Origin: G965216905 sp965216905
GTDB taxonomy: Bacteria; Actinomycetota; Acidimicrobiia; Spongiisociales; ZC4RG35
Length of the DNA: 64,000 nucleotides
Direction of reading: 5' to 3'
Assembly: GCA_965216905.1 (NCBI GenBank)
Contig: OZ244213.1
Span: 1,736,001 to 1,800,000 of the forward strand
Below are positions 26,248-34,134 of this stretch, piece after piece; position 1 is the first letter of the stretch, and every line of letters starts with the position of its first letter. The notes under the pieces are model-generated. The model saw only the letters and a program-made list of their open reading frames with translations. It made no database searches and was not told where the DNA came from. The position numbers and the translations under genes were made by a program.

Positions 26248-26299
26248 TCGCCGGCGGCGGTCACATCGGCGGTACCGCCCGACAACAGCCCGGAATCAC

Positions 26300-26329
26300 T
26301 TGACAGCCGACATTCGGCAGCGGTAGCGT
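26300..26329 (+). promoter_or_regulatory. Promoter of the iolG-ABC operon
   Basis: TTGACA (26300-26305), an 18-nt spacer and TAGCGT (26324-26329). It predicts transcription from about 26336, directly before the first of two LacI palindromes. Confidence 0.65.
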
Positions 26330-26338
26330 CGCCGTGTT

Positions 26339-26350
26339 TGGAACGTTCCA
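26339..26350. promoter_or_regulatory. LacI operator TGGAACGTTCCA, site 3 (iolG promoter)
   Basis: Perfect palindrome beginning about 10 bp after the -10 box, where a bound repressor would block initiation. Confidence 0.85.
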
Positions 26351-26371
26351 TTCCTTGACCTCCCTGATGGA

Positions 26372-26383
26372 TGGAACGTTCCA
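26372..26383. promoter_or_regulatory. LacI operator TGGAACGTTCCA, site 4 (iolG leader)
   Basis: Second perfect palindrome exactly 33 bp (about three helical turns) after site 3. The same-face spacing would allow cooperative binding or a roadblock in the iolG leader. Confidence 0.85.
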
Positions 26384-26438
26384 CCCGAAGTCGACGACGT
26401 CGTCGGAGAGAGCGTGCCGGGCACGCGAGGAGGCGAGT

Positions 26439-27437
26439 GTGAAGGTCGGGTTGTTCGGAGCGGGCCGGATCGGTGAGCTCCATGCTCGCACGCTCGCCGA
26501 GCACGGCGCCGTCGCCGATCTCACCGTGTTCGACCCGGTCTCTGCTCGCGCCCGGGCGCTGGCGTCGGCGGTCGGGACGCGGGTCGCCGAGTCGGCCGAT
26601 GAGGTGATCGAAGGAGCCGATGCGGTGGTGATCGCCTCCAGCACCGACACCCACGTCGACTTCCTCCTCGCGGCGGCCGAGGCCGGCCTGCCGGCCTTCT
26701 GTGAGAAGCCGATCGCAGCCGACCTCGCCGGTACGGACCGCGCCATCGACGCGGTCGAGCGCGCCGGTATCCCGGTGATGATGGGCTTCAATCGCCGGTT
26801 CGATTCCGGCTTCCGAAACGCGAGGGATGCAGTACGGAGTGGATCGCTCGGGACCTTGTTGCTGATCATCGGACAGCATCACGACCATATGCCGTCGCCC
26901 GAGGAGTACATCGCCGGCTCCGGTGGTCAGTTCAAAGATCAGCTCATTCACGACTTCGACCTTCTCAGATTCGTATCCGGCCAAGAGGTCGTCGCGGTGC
27001 ACGCTGCCGGCGGCGTCGTTGGCGCCGAGATCTATGGAAAGTACGACGACACCTCGGTGTCGACGGTGACACTGTGGCTGGAGTCCGGTGCGCTGGCCTC
27101 GCTGAGCGGGGTGCGCCTCGACCCGATCGGATACGACGTGCGGATGGAGGTCTTCGGGACGGGTGACAGCCTGGCGCTGGGTCTGGATGATCAGACTCCG
27201 ATCCGCTCCGTGGAACCGGGGCGGCCGCCACCGACCCACCCCTATCGGGAATGGATGGAGCGGTTCGGCGACAGCTACGTCGCCGAGATGGATGCCTTCC
27301 TACAGATGGCGGTGGGGCGCATCGAGAGCCCGTGCACCGTGTACGACGCCCGGGCAGCTCTCGAGATCGCCGAGGCTTGTCGGCGCTCCCTCTCCGCCGG
27401 GGTTCCCGTCGACCTCGGGCGGAGGGCGGGGGGGTGA
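26439..27437 (+). CDS. iolG: Inositol 2-dehydrogenase (IolG-type Gfo/Idh/MocA)
   Basis: A 332-residue NAD-dependent dehydrogenase. The Rossmann motif VGLFGAGRIGELHA starts at residue 2. PAFCEKPIAADL carries the catalytic Lys, and GGQFKDQLIHDFDLLRFV gives the Asp/His pair of IolG-type myo-inositol dehydrogenases. GTG 26439 is chosen because GGAGG lies 6-11 nt upstream; longer in-frame starts would translate through the LacI operators. It overlaps the next gene by GTGA and leads the operon containing the ABC importer. Specificity for myo- versus another inositol isomer is not readable from sequence. Confidence 0.88.
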   Translation: MKVGLFGAGRIGELHARTLAEHGAVADLTVFDPVSARARALASAVGTRVAESADEVIEGADAVVIASSTDTHVDFLLAAAEAGLPAFCEKPIAADLAGTDRAIDAVERAGIPVMMGFNRRFDSGFRNARDAVRSGSLGTLLLIIGQHHDHMPSPEEYIAGSGGQFKDQLIHDFDLLRFVSGQEVVAVHAAGGVVGAEIYGKYDDTSVSTVTLWLESGALASLSGVRLDPIGYDVRMEVFGTGDSLALGLDDQTPIRSVEPGRPPPTHPYREWMERFGDSYVAEMDAFLQMAVGRIESPCTVYDARAALEIAEACRRSLSAGVPVDLGRRAGG

Positions 27438-28384
27438 GCATGCTCGAACGGTTGGCCGCCGCACCCATCACCTGGGGCGTGGACGGATCGCTCGGCTGGG
27501 GCCATCTGATGGACCCGGATCGCGTCCTGGCCGAGATGGTCGAGGTCGGACTGGTCGCCACCGAGCTCGGACCGGATGGCTACCTCGGGTCGACCAGCGA
27601 TGCGGTGTTGCGCCGGCTCGACCGTCATGGGCTGGAGCTCGTCGGCGGCTTCGTTCCGACGGTGTTGTACGACCCGGGCGTCATCGACGGCCAACTCGAG
27701 TTCTTCGAGCGTGGCGCTTCGATCCTCGCCGCCGGCGGCGCCGAGGTGGTGGTGCTGGGCGCCGACTCGCACCTGGCCGGATATGACGAGCAGATCAGCC
27801 TCTCCGATCGGCAGTGGGAGGTGTTCTTCGACCATCTCGGCCGGATCGACCGCATCGCCGACCATCTCGGACTCCGTCTGGCTCTTCATCCGCACTGGGG
27901 CATGGCGGTCGAGGATCAATCAGACGTCGATCGCGTCATCGAACGATCCGACGTGGGGTTCTGTCTGGATACCGGGCACCTGGCCCTGGCCGGCGTGGAC
28001 ATGGCCGGGTTGGTGGAGCGGGCGGCTGGACGGATCCACCACGTCCACCTCAAAGATCTCGACCTCGAGGTGGCCCGCCGGGTTCGGCGGGGAGACATTC
28101 GCTTCCGCCAGGCGGTGATCGACGGCATGTTCCTGCCGCTGGGAATGGGTGGAGCGGATATTGCCGCGGTGGTCAGATCGCTGGAAGCCACCGGGTTTTC
28201 GGGCTGGTACGTCCTCGAACAAGACACGGCCCTCGAACGGGATCCCCGACCGGGTACCGGACCCGTCGAGGCGGCCAGACAGAGCATGGAATTCTTGCGG
28301 GCGCTCGCCACCCAGGTGGGTGCACCGCGAGAGGACGGTGGCCACGTGGTCACCGAGCAAGGCCCGACGCAGGGCGTTGGCTGA
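27434..28384 (+). CDS. Sugar phosphate isomerase/epimerase, inosose dehydratase (IolE)-like
   Basis: A 316-residue TIM barrel of the AP-endonuclease-2/xylose-isomerase-like family, to which IolE (2-keto-myo-inositol dehydratase) belongs. Metal ligands are suggested by LALHPHWGMAVED, VGFCLDTGHLALAG and IHHVHLKDLDLEVARR; the last is the classic HVHLKD. Position between iolG and the sugar importer supports IolE. GTG 27434 gives a GTGA overlap with the iolG stop; ATG 27440 is the alternative start. Confidence 0.85.
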   Translation: MSMLERLAAAPITWGVDGSLGWGHLMDPDRVLAEMVEVGLVATELGPDGYLGSTSDAVLRRLDRHGLELVGGFVPTVLYDPGVIDGQLEFFERGASILAAGGAEVVVLGADSHLAGYDEQISLSDRQWEVFFDHLGRIDRIADHLGLRLALHPHWGMAVEDQSDVDRVIERSDVGFCLDTGHLALAGVDMAGLVERAAGRIHHVHLKDLDLEVARRVRRGDIRFRQAVIDGMFLPLGMGGADIAAVVRSLEATGFSGWYVLEQDTALERDPRPGTGPVEAARQSMEFLRALATQVGAPREDGGHVVTEQGPTQGVG

Positions 28385-28402
28385 GATGAGGAGGAGAGCA
28401 GG

Positions 28403-29482
28403 ATGAGAAGGAAGACATGGCTGTCGCTGTTGGCGGTCTTGGCGCTGGTACTCGCGGCATGCACATCGGTCGACAGCGGCGGAACGGCGGCGGAGGAAGG
28501 CGGCACGGACGCGTCCGAGGCGCCGGCGACGGAAGGCGAGAGCGGCGACACCGCCGCCGAGTCCGAGCCGACAGAAGGGGAATCGGAGCCCACGGATGCA
28601 GTGGCGCAGCGGGACTACCGCTTCGTCGTGGTGTCGCATGGACAGTCCTCTGATCCGTTCTGGTCGGTGGCCGCCAACGGGGTGCAAGGGGCCGCCGACG
28701 ACATGGGTGTCACGGTCGAGTATCAGGCACCCGGCACCTTCGACATGGTGGAGATGAGCCAGATCATCGATGCCGCCGTCGCATCGCAGCCCGATGGGCT
28801 GGTCGTGACGATTCCGGATGCTGCGGCCCTGAGCGATTCGATCCAGGCGGCCGTGGACCAGGGGATCCCGGTGATCTCGATGAACTCCGGTTCGGATGAC
28901 TTCGCCGATCTCGGTGTCCTCGTACACGTCGGCCAGACCGAGTTCGAGGCCGGCCTGATCGCCGGTCAGCGGATGGCGGAGGCCGGTGTGGCGACGGCGC
29001 TGTGCATCAACCAGGAGGTCGGGAACACCGCTCTCGACGACCGCTGCAACGGCTTCGCCGAAGGGCTGGGCGGTTCCGTCGAGGTCATCCCGGTCGATCT
29101 GGCCGATCCGGCCGGAACGCAAGCGGCAGTGGCCGGCGCCCTCCAGGCGAACGCCGATGTCGACGGAGTTCTGGCGCTGGGCCCGACCGGTGCGCTTCCG
29201 ACGCTGGCTGCTGTCCAGGAGTCGGGCGCCGAGGTGCAGCTCGCCACGTTCGACCTGGGGCCCGAGGTGCTCACGGCGATCGGCGATGGTGAGATGCTCT
29301 TTGCCATCGACCAGGCGCAGTACCTCCAGGGGTATCTGCCGATCGTGTTCCTGACCAAGTTCCTCGACACCGGGGCGCTCCCGTTGGGTTCGGTCGACCG
29401 GGTGGTGCTCACCGGTCCACAGGTCGTGACGGCGGAGACCGCCGGAGACGTCATCCAGTACTCCGAGCAAGGACTGCGGTGA
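28403..29482 (+). CDS. Sugar ABC transporter substrate-binding lipoprotein
   Basis: A 359-residue lipoprotein. The signal peptide ends in the lipobox LVLAAC (Cys about residue 20). A roughly 40-residue Glu/Thr/Ser-rich low-complexity linker follows. A RbsB-type periplasmic-binding-protein-1 domain comes next (FVVVSHGQSSDPFWSVAANG, SQPDGLVVTIPDA, GVLALGPTGALPTLAA). It should deliver the pathway sugar, probably an inositol, to the permease. A strong GAGGAGGAG precedes the ATG. The extended linker suggests the domain stands off the membrane. Confidence 0.92.
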   Translation: MRRKTWLSLLAVLALVLAACTSVDSGGTAAEEGGTDASEAPATEGESGDTAAESEPTEGESEPTDAVAQRDYRFVVVSHGQSSDPFWSVAANGVQGAADDMGVTVEYQAPGTFDMVEMSQIIDAAVASQPDGLVVTIPDAAALSDSIQAAVDQGIPVISMNSGSDDFADLGVLVHVGQTEFEAGLIAGQRMAEAGVATALCINQEVGNTALDDRCNGFAEGLGGSVEVIPVDLADPAGTQAAVAGALQANADVDGVLALGPTGALPTLAAVQESGAEVQLATFDLGPEVLTAIGDGEMLFAIDQAQYLQGYLPIVFLTKFLDTGALPLGSVDRVVLTGPQVVTAETAGDVIQYSEQGLR

Positions 29483-29488
29483 CCTGAC

Positions 29489-29528
29489 GGGATGGGTGGC
29501 CGGGGCAGCTGCCCCCGCCACCCATCCC
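29489..29528 (+). terminator. Strong intercistronic hairpin after the binding-protein gene
   Basis: A 20-bp stem with a single mismatch (29489-29508 against 29509-29528) and essentially no loop, 7 nt after the stop. There is no U-tract. It is more likely a 3'-end stabiliser or partial terminator that raises binding-protein mRNA over permease mRNA, a common arrangement in ABC operons. Confidence 0.7.
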
Positions 29529-29547
29529 ACCACGAGAGGAGGAGCAT

Positions 29548-30615
29548 GTGACCACCACACAGGCCGAGACGCCGGCCGCATCCGATGAGCGAATACGAAC
29601 GCAGGGCCCCCTGGCCCGGCTCCTGACCCGCCCCGAGTTCGGGGCACTGGTCGCCGCGGTGGGGGTGTGGGTCTTCTTCGCAATCGTCGCAAGCGACAAC
29701 AACTTCGTGAGTTGGGCGACCACCGCCTCGATTCTCAATCGCGCCGCTCCGCTGGGGATCCTGGCCGTGGCGGTCGCTCTCCTGATGATCGCCGGTGAGT
29801 TCGATCTGTCCGTCGGCTCGGTGGTCGGTTTCGGGGGCATGGCCATCATGCTGTTGGTCTCGTCGTCGAGTGCCAACGGCCTGGCCTGGCCGCTGTTCCC
29901 GGCCATCCTCGTCGCCCTCCTGGTGACGGTGGGAGCCGGATTCCTGAATGGCGTTCTCGTCGTCGGGACCAAGCTGCCCTCCTTCATCATCACGCTCGGC
30001 GGTCTCTTCATCTTCCGAGGGTTGGCCACCGCCATCCCCCGGACGTTGACGAACCGGACCCAACTCGGCGAGTTCGACACCATCCCCGGCTACGGGTTCC
30101 TCGAGGCGGTCATCGGGCAGAAGGTCCAGATCTTCGGAGCGCGGTTCGACATCGCCATTCTGTGGTGGCTCGGAATCACCGCCGTGGCGACCTGGGTCCT
30201 CACCCGGACCCGCATCGGCAACTGGATCTTCGGAGTCGGCGGTGACAACAACGCTTCCCGCAACGTCGGGGTGCCGGTGAATCGCCTCAAGATCGCACTG
30301 TTCATGACGACGGCATTCGCGGCCTTCATGGTGGCGCTGATCCAGGTGACCCAGGTCACCACCGCCGACTCCCTGCGAGGCGAACTCCAGGAGTTCAACG
30401 CCATCATCGCCGCCGTGGTCGGCGGAGTGCTGCTGACCGGTGGATACGGATCGGTCGTCGGCGCCGCCCTGGGTGCGCTGATCTTTGCGATGGTGCAGCA
30501 GGGAATCATCGTGACCGGAGTCGACGGCGACTGGTTCAAGGTCTTCGTCGGAGCGATCCTCGTCGTGGCCGTGGTCTTCAACAATTACATCCGCCAGCAG
30601 GCCCAGAAACGGTGA
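29548..30615 (+). CDS. Sugar ABC transporter permease (RbsC/FrcC type)
   Basis: A 355-residue inner-membrane protein of the BPD_transp_2 family with about nine or ten spans. Family landmarks are IAGEFDLSVGSVVGFGGMA, LPSFIITLGGLFIFRGLA and GGVLLTGGYGSVVGAALGALIFA. GTG 29548 follows GAGGAGGAG closely. It pairs with the binding protein before it and the ATPase after it (GTGA overlap). Confidence 0.93.
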   Translation: MTTTQAETPAASDERIRTQGPLARLLTRPEFGALVAAVGVWVFFAIVASDNNFVSWATTASILNRAAPLGILAVAVALLMIAGEFDLSVGSVVGFGGMAIMLLVSSSSANGLAWPLFPAILVALLVTVGAGFLNGVLVVGTKLPSFIITLGGLFIFRGLATAIPRTLTNRTQLGEFDTIPGYGFLEAVIGQKVQIFGARFDIAILWWLGITAVATWVLTRTRIGNWIFGVGGDNNASRNVGVPVNRLKIALFMTTAFAAFMVALIQVTQVTTADSLRGELQEFNAIIAAVVGGVLLTGGYGSVVGAALGALIFAMVQQGIIVTGVDGDWFKVFVGAILVVAVVFNNYIRQQAQKR

Positions 30616-31472
30616 GCGCCATGACGACAACCGCCCCCATCCTCGAGATCCAGAACGTTTCCAAGTACTTCGGGAGCGTGATTGCACTCCAAGACGTGTC
30701 GATGTTCGTGCGTCCGGGCGAAGTGACGTGTCTTCTCGGCGACAACGGCGCCGGGAAGTCGACGCTCATCAAGACCCTCGCCGGGGTTCACAAACCCAGC
30801 GAGGGCACCTACAGCTTCGAGGGTGAGCAGGTCGAGTTCGACAGCCCCCGGGACGCGCTCGACGTGGGCATCGCCACGGTCTACCAGGACCTGGCGATGA
30901 TCCCGCTGATGTCGATCTGGCGGAACTTCTTCCTCGGCTCCGAACCGACGGTGGGTTTCTGGCCCTTCAAGCGATTCGACGTGGAACAGGCCAAACAGGT
31001 GACCCGCGAAGAGATGGGCAAGATGGGAATCGACATCCGGGATCCCGACCAGCCCGTGGGCACACTGTCCGGAGGAGAGCGGCAATCGGTCGCCATCGCC
31101 CGGGCCGTGTACTTCGGCGCCAAGGTGCTGATCCTCGACGAGCCGACGGCGGCGTTGGGCGTCAAGCAGGCGGGCGTGGTTCTGAAGTACATCCTTCAGG
31201 CCAAGCAGCGGGGGATCGGGGTGATCTTCATCACCCACAACCCGCACCACGCCTACCCGGTCGGGGACCACTTCGTGATCCTTCGGCGAGGCCAGATCTA
31301 CGGTGACTTCGCCAAGGAGGACATCCCGTTGGAACAGCTCGTCCAGATGATGGCCGGGGGCGCCGACCTCGAGGCGTTGTCGCACGAGTTGGAGTCGGCG
31401 TCACGCGATGACGAATCCGGCGACCTGTCGGAGGCGGCGGAGATGCTGCGGCGGGAGGCATCCACCGAGTGA
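30612..31472 (+). CDS. Sugar ABC transporter ATP-binding protein (single domain)
   Basis: A 286-residue ATPase with Walker A GDNGAGKST near residue 45, signature LSGGERQ near 154, Walker B VLILDEPTAALG near 175 and switch His in IFITHN. It has one nucleotide-binding domain, unlike the two-domain RbsA/MglA, so it is FrcA-like and must dimerise. The acidic C-terminal tail (about residues 255-286) is not part of the domain. GTG 30612 overlaps the permease stop; ATG 30621 is an alternative. Confidence 0.93.
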   Translation: MSAMTTTAPILEIQNVSKYFGSVIALQDVSMFVRPGEVTCLLGDNGAGKSTLIKTLAGVHKPSEGTYSFEGEQVEFDSPRDALDVGIATVYQDLAMIPLMSIWRNFFLGSEPTVGFWPFKRFDVEQAKQVTREEMGKMGIDIRDPDQPVGTLSGGERQSVAIARAVYFGAKVLILDEPTAALGVKQAGVVLKYILQAKQRGIGVIFITHNPHHAYPVGDHFVILRRGQIYGDFAKEDIPLEQLVQMMAGGADLEALSHELESASRDDESGDLSEAAEMLRREASTE

Positions 31473-31474
31473 CC

Positions 31475-32008
31475 TCACGGACCGGTTGCCCATTCGCGCA
31501 CGGTCGTGCGGGCGGTGGGTGTCACGGTGATGCCTGCGTGCTCATCGATTCGCTCCAGCACGTGCAGCACCACCGCCGAAGCCCAATGCTCCGACGGTGT
31601 GTCGGACCAGGTGTCACCGTCGAACCACGGGTGTCCCTCCTCGAAGCCCTGGGCTTCGAGGAAGGACGGCCGCACGTCGGCCTGCGCCGGGCACGCGAAC
31701 TCGAGATGGTGGGCGACTTCGTGCACGATCGACATCTCGAGTTGGGGGGCGGTGGCCGGGATGCGAACGTTCAAGCGTCGACGGTCGGGTTCATACGAGG
31801 CCCGATCGTCCATCTCCCACACCCCCGCCAGCTCGATGCCGTCGAGGCACCCGTGTCTGCTCGGGAATGCATCGGCGATTTCGGAGAACGTCTCGTCGGC
31901 GAGCGTCGACAGATCCGGGGGGGTGTCTTCTGCGAAACGGAGCGAGGGCGGCGCGCCCGAGCCGCATCCTGCGATCAGCACGGCGCAGAGGACGGTGAGG
32001 TGGCGCAT
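31475..32008 (-). CDS. Lipoprotein with HExxH metallopeptidase-like motif, antisense within the operon
   Basis: A 177-residue protein with a lipoprotein signal (VLCAVLIAGC, Cys about residue 15). SIVHEVAHHLEF near residue 97 is an HExxH zinc-binding motif, and EEGHPWFDG and SEHWASAVVLHVLERIDEHAG follow. No known family was recognised; it may be a small zincin-like protein. It lies on the opposite strand between the ABC ATPase gene (2 bp from its stop) and the Cgl0159-type gene. The two start codons of the latter pair are only 2 nt apart. Plus-strand operon transcription would run antisense through it. Confidence 0.75.
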   Translation of the reverse strand: MRHLTVLCAVLIAGCGSGAPPSLRFAEDTPPDLSTLADETFSEIADAFPSRHGCLDGIELAGVWEMDDRASYEPDRRRLNVRIPATAPQLEMSIVHEVAHHLEFACPAQADVRPSFLEAQGFEEGHPWFDGDTWSDTPSEHWASAVVLHVLERIDEHAGITVTPTARTTVREWATGP

Positions 32009-32010
32009 CG

Positions 32011-32913
32011 ATGAGCATTCTGGACGATGCGCGCTTCGAGGAGCTGCTTCGGCTGCGAGCCGAGCGCCCCGAGGTGTTGTTCGAGAAGGCCGAGCGGCGT
32101 CCTCGACGAGCGGTGACCGCCGGCGATGGCAACGTGCTCATCGTCGCTTTCGACCACCCTGCCCGCCGGATCGTGGGCGTCGGTTCGCGCCCGAATGCGA
32201 TGGCAGATCGCCGCCAGGCTCTGGAGCGGTGCATCCGGGCCCTCCGGCGCCCTGGAGTGGACGGGATTCTCGCCACCCCAGACGTGGTCGAGGACCTGCT
32301 CATCCTCGATGAACTCGACGGCAAGCTGGTCTTTGGCTCGATGAACCGCAGTGGACTCAGTGGTTCCGCTTGGGAGTTGGACGATCGGTTCACGGGCTAT
32401 CGGGCCGAGGCCTTGGACCGGCTGGGACTCGATGGCGGCAAGATGCTGCTCCGGCTGGATCTGTCGGACGCCGGAACCAATCGCACGATCGAGGCGTGCG
32501 CTCGAGCCATCGATGAGCTCGCCGATCGGCGGCTGGTGGCGATGCTGGAGCCGCTTCCCGCGGAGCGCGATGCGGACGGCAGGGTCCGCATCGTCACTGA
32601 CATCGATCGGGTCGTCGAGGCGGTGGTCATCGGGTCGGCCCTGGGATCGCCCAGTGTGTACACCTGGCTGAAGCTGCCGACCGTCGAAGACCTCGACCAG
32701 ATGATGGCTGCGACGACGCTGCCTTCGCTGCTGCTCGGCGGAGACCCCGGTTCCCAGGGCGATCGGCTGTTGACGCGCTGGCGACGGGCCATGGAGATCC
32801 CCAACGTCAGAGGGTTGACGGCCGGACGGAGTCTTCTCTACCCGGCCGGCGACCAGGTCGAGCGCTGGGTGGACGAGGCGGCGGCGATCGTGCATCGAGG
32901 CGAAGATGGTTGA
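32011..32913 (+). CDS. Cgl0159-family (beta/alpha)8 protein, aldolase-like
   Basis: A 300-residue TIM-barrel protein. VLIVAFDHPARRIVGVGSRP, GVDGILATPDVVEDLLILDEL, YTWLKLPTVEDLDQMMAATT and LPSLLLGGDPGSQGDRLL are typical of the Cgl0159 family, encoded in actinobacterial inositol clusters. Its reaction is not settled; an aldolase-type role on the deoxy-ketogluconate phosphate is plausible. It overlaps the second iolB by 8 nt. Because the antisense lipoprotein gene starts 2 nt away, its transcript probably reads through from the ABC operon or starts at this ATG. Confidence 0.82.
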   Translation: MSILDDARFEELLRLRAERPEVLFEKAERRPRRAVTAGDGNVLIVAFDHPARRIVGVGSRPNAMADRRQALERCIRALRRPGVDGILATPDVVEDLLILDELDGKLVFGSMNRSGLSGSAWELDDRFTGYRAEALDRLGLDGGKMLLRLDLSDAGTNRTIEACARAIDELADRRLVAMLEPLPAERDADGRVRIVTDIDRVVEAVVIGSALGSPSVYTWLKLPTVEDLDQMMAATTLPSLLLGGDPGSQGDRLLTRWRRAMEIPNVRGLTAGRSLLYPAGDQVERWVDEAAAIVHRGEDG

Positions 32914-33757
32914 TCTCTTCCACCCCGCCGGATCCCTCTCGACGCAGGCCGCACAGCTGGCGATCACGCCCGAGCAGGCCGGATGGACGTACGCCGGCCT
33001 CCAGATCCTGCGTTTCGAGCCGGGCGAGGAGAAGGTGCTCCACCTGCCGTCGGAGGAGTCCGCCCTCGTCCCGCTCGATACCGGATTCGAGGTGGTGTGG
33101 GCCGGTCGGACGGGCCGGCTCAGGGGACGGGCGTCGGTGTTCGCGGGGGTACCCGACGTGGCATATGTACCGGTCGACACCGAGGCCAAGGTGGTCTGCC
33201 CGAGTGGCGGAAGGCTGGCGGTGGCCTCCGCGGTCGCCGACGAGCCGCGAGAGCCTCGGCTGGTGCCTGCCGAAGCGATCCCACGGAGCGTACGAGGCGC
33301 CGGCCAGGCCAGCCGGGTGATCAATGGCCTGCTGTCGGCCGATGTGGTGGGGCCGCAGCGGCTGATCGTGGTGGAGGTGATCACACCGGCAGGGAACTGG
33401 TCTTCGTATCCGCCCCACAAGCACGACGAGTGGAGCGAGTCCGAGGTGCCGATCGAGGAGATCTATTACTTCCAGATCGCCGGCGACGGCGGCTTCGGGC
33501 TCCATCGAACGTACACGGCGGATGGTGCGATCGATGCGACGGTGACCGTCCGGGACCGCGACGTGTTCTTGGTGCCCCGCGGCTATCACGGTCCGTGTGT
33601 GGCCGCCCCCGGATACGACATGTACTACCTGAACGTGATGGCCGGCCCCGACCCGGAGCGCCGGTGGATGATCTGCAACGACCCGGTTCACGACTGGGTC
33701 ACCCAGACCTGGAACGACATGAAACCCGACGAGCGAGCGATGGAGCGATTGAGATGA
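32906..33757 (+). CDS. iolB: 5-deoxy-glucuronate isomerase (IolB), divergent copy 2
   Basis: A 283-residue bicupin of the KduI/IolB family. The metal site PPHKHDEWSESEVPIEEIYY has the same His-x-His ... Glu layout as copy 1. DRDVFLVPRGYHGPCVAAPG and MYYLNVMAGPDPERRW are the usual C-terminal blocks. Outside these motifs it differs much from the copy at 20106-20939, so it is not a recent duplicate. Its C-terminal RRWMICNDPVHDWVTQTW looks closer to the usual IolB. It is followed by the ACT gene with an ATGA overlap. Confidence 0.9.
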   Translation: MVDLFHPAGSLSTQAAQLAITPEQAGWTYAGLQILRFEPGEEKVLHLPSEESALVPLDTGFEVVWAGRTGRLRGRASVFAGVPDVAYVPVDTEAKVVCPSGGRLAVASAVADEPREPRLVPAEAIPRSVRGAGQASRVINGLLSADVVGPQRLIVVEVITPAGNWSSYPPHKHDEWSESEVPIEEIYYFQIAGDGGFGLHRTYTADGAIDATVTVRDRDVFLVPRGYHGPCVAAPGYDMYYLNVMAGPDPERRWMICNDPVHDWVTQTWNDMKPDERAMERLR

Positions 33758-34134
33758 GAGACCTGACGATTCTGATGGACGACGTGGTCGGCCGGCCGGC
33801 GGCGATGCTGTCGGCGGCCGCATCAGCGGGAATCGAGATCGAGGCGGCCTGCCTCTTCCCGCGGCTCGGCGGCAGGGTTGCGCACATCGCCGTGTCTCCC
33901 GATCAGGTGACGGCGATCAAGACGGTCGTCGAAGAGCACGGAGGGGTCGTGGCCGACGATCGGGAGTGTGTGGTGGTTCCGGCCGACCGCGAAGGTGGAC
34001 CGGCGGGAGTGGCGGAAGTGATGTCGGAAGCCGGCATCGCGGTGCTGGTCTCGTACTTCGGCCGCAGCGGTGAAATGGTGCTGGCTACGACCGACGTCGC
34101 CGCAGCTCGCGCCGCCCTGGGTCTGGAGAGCTGA
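33754..34134 (+). CDS. Small ACT-domain protein
   Basis: A 126-residue protein made of two ACT-like halves. RDLTILMDDVVGRPAAMLSAAASAGIEI begins the first, with the ligand-contact turn VVGRPA. GGPAGVAEVMSEAGIAVLVSYFG begins the second. ACT domains bind small ligands such as amino acids, so a sensor or regulatory role is likely. Last gene of the plus-strand island. Its 3' end overlaps the convergent TetR gene by 50 bp. Confidence 0.72.
   Translation: MRDLTILMDDVVGRPAAMLSAAASAGIEIEAACLFPRLGGRVAHIAVSPDQVTAIKTVVEEHGGVVADDRECVVVPADREGGPAGVAEVMSEAGIAVLVSYFGRSGEMVLATTDVAAARAALGLES

Noticed and set aside
26334..26438. Longer iolG start within the operator region
   Set aside because: Its translation would run through both LacI palindromes; GTG 26439 has GGAGG just upstream and begins at the Rossmann strand.
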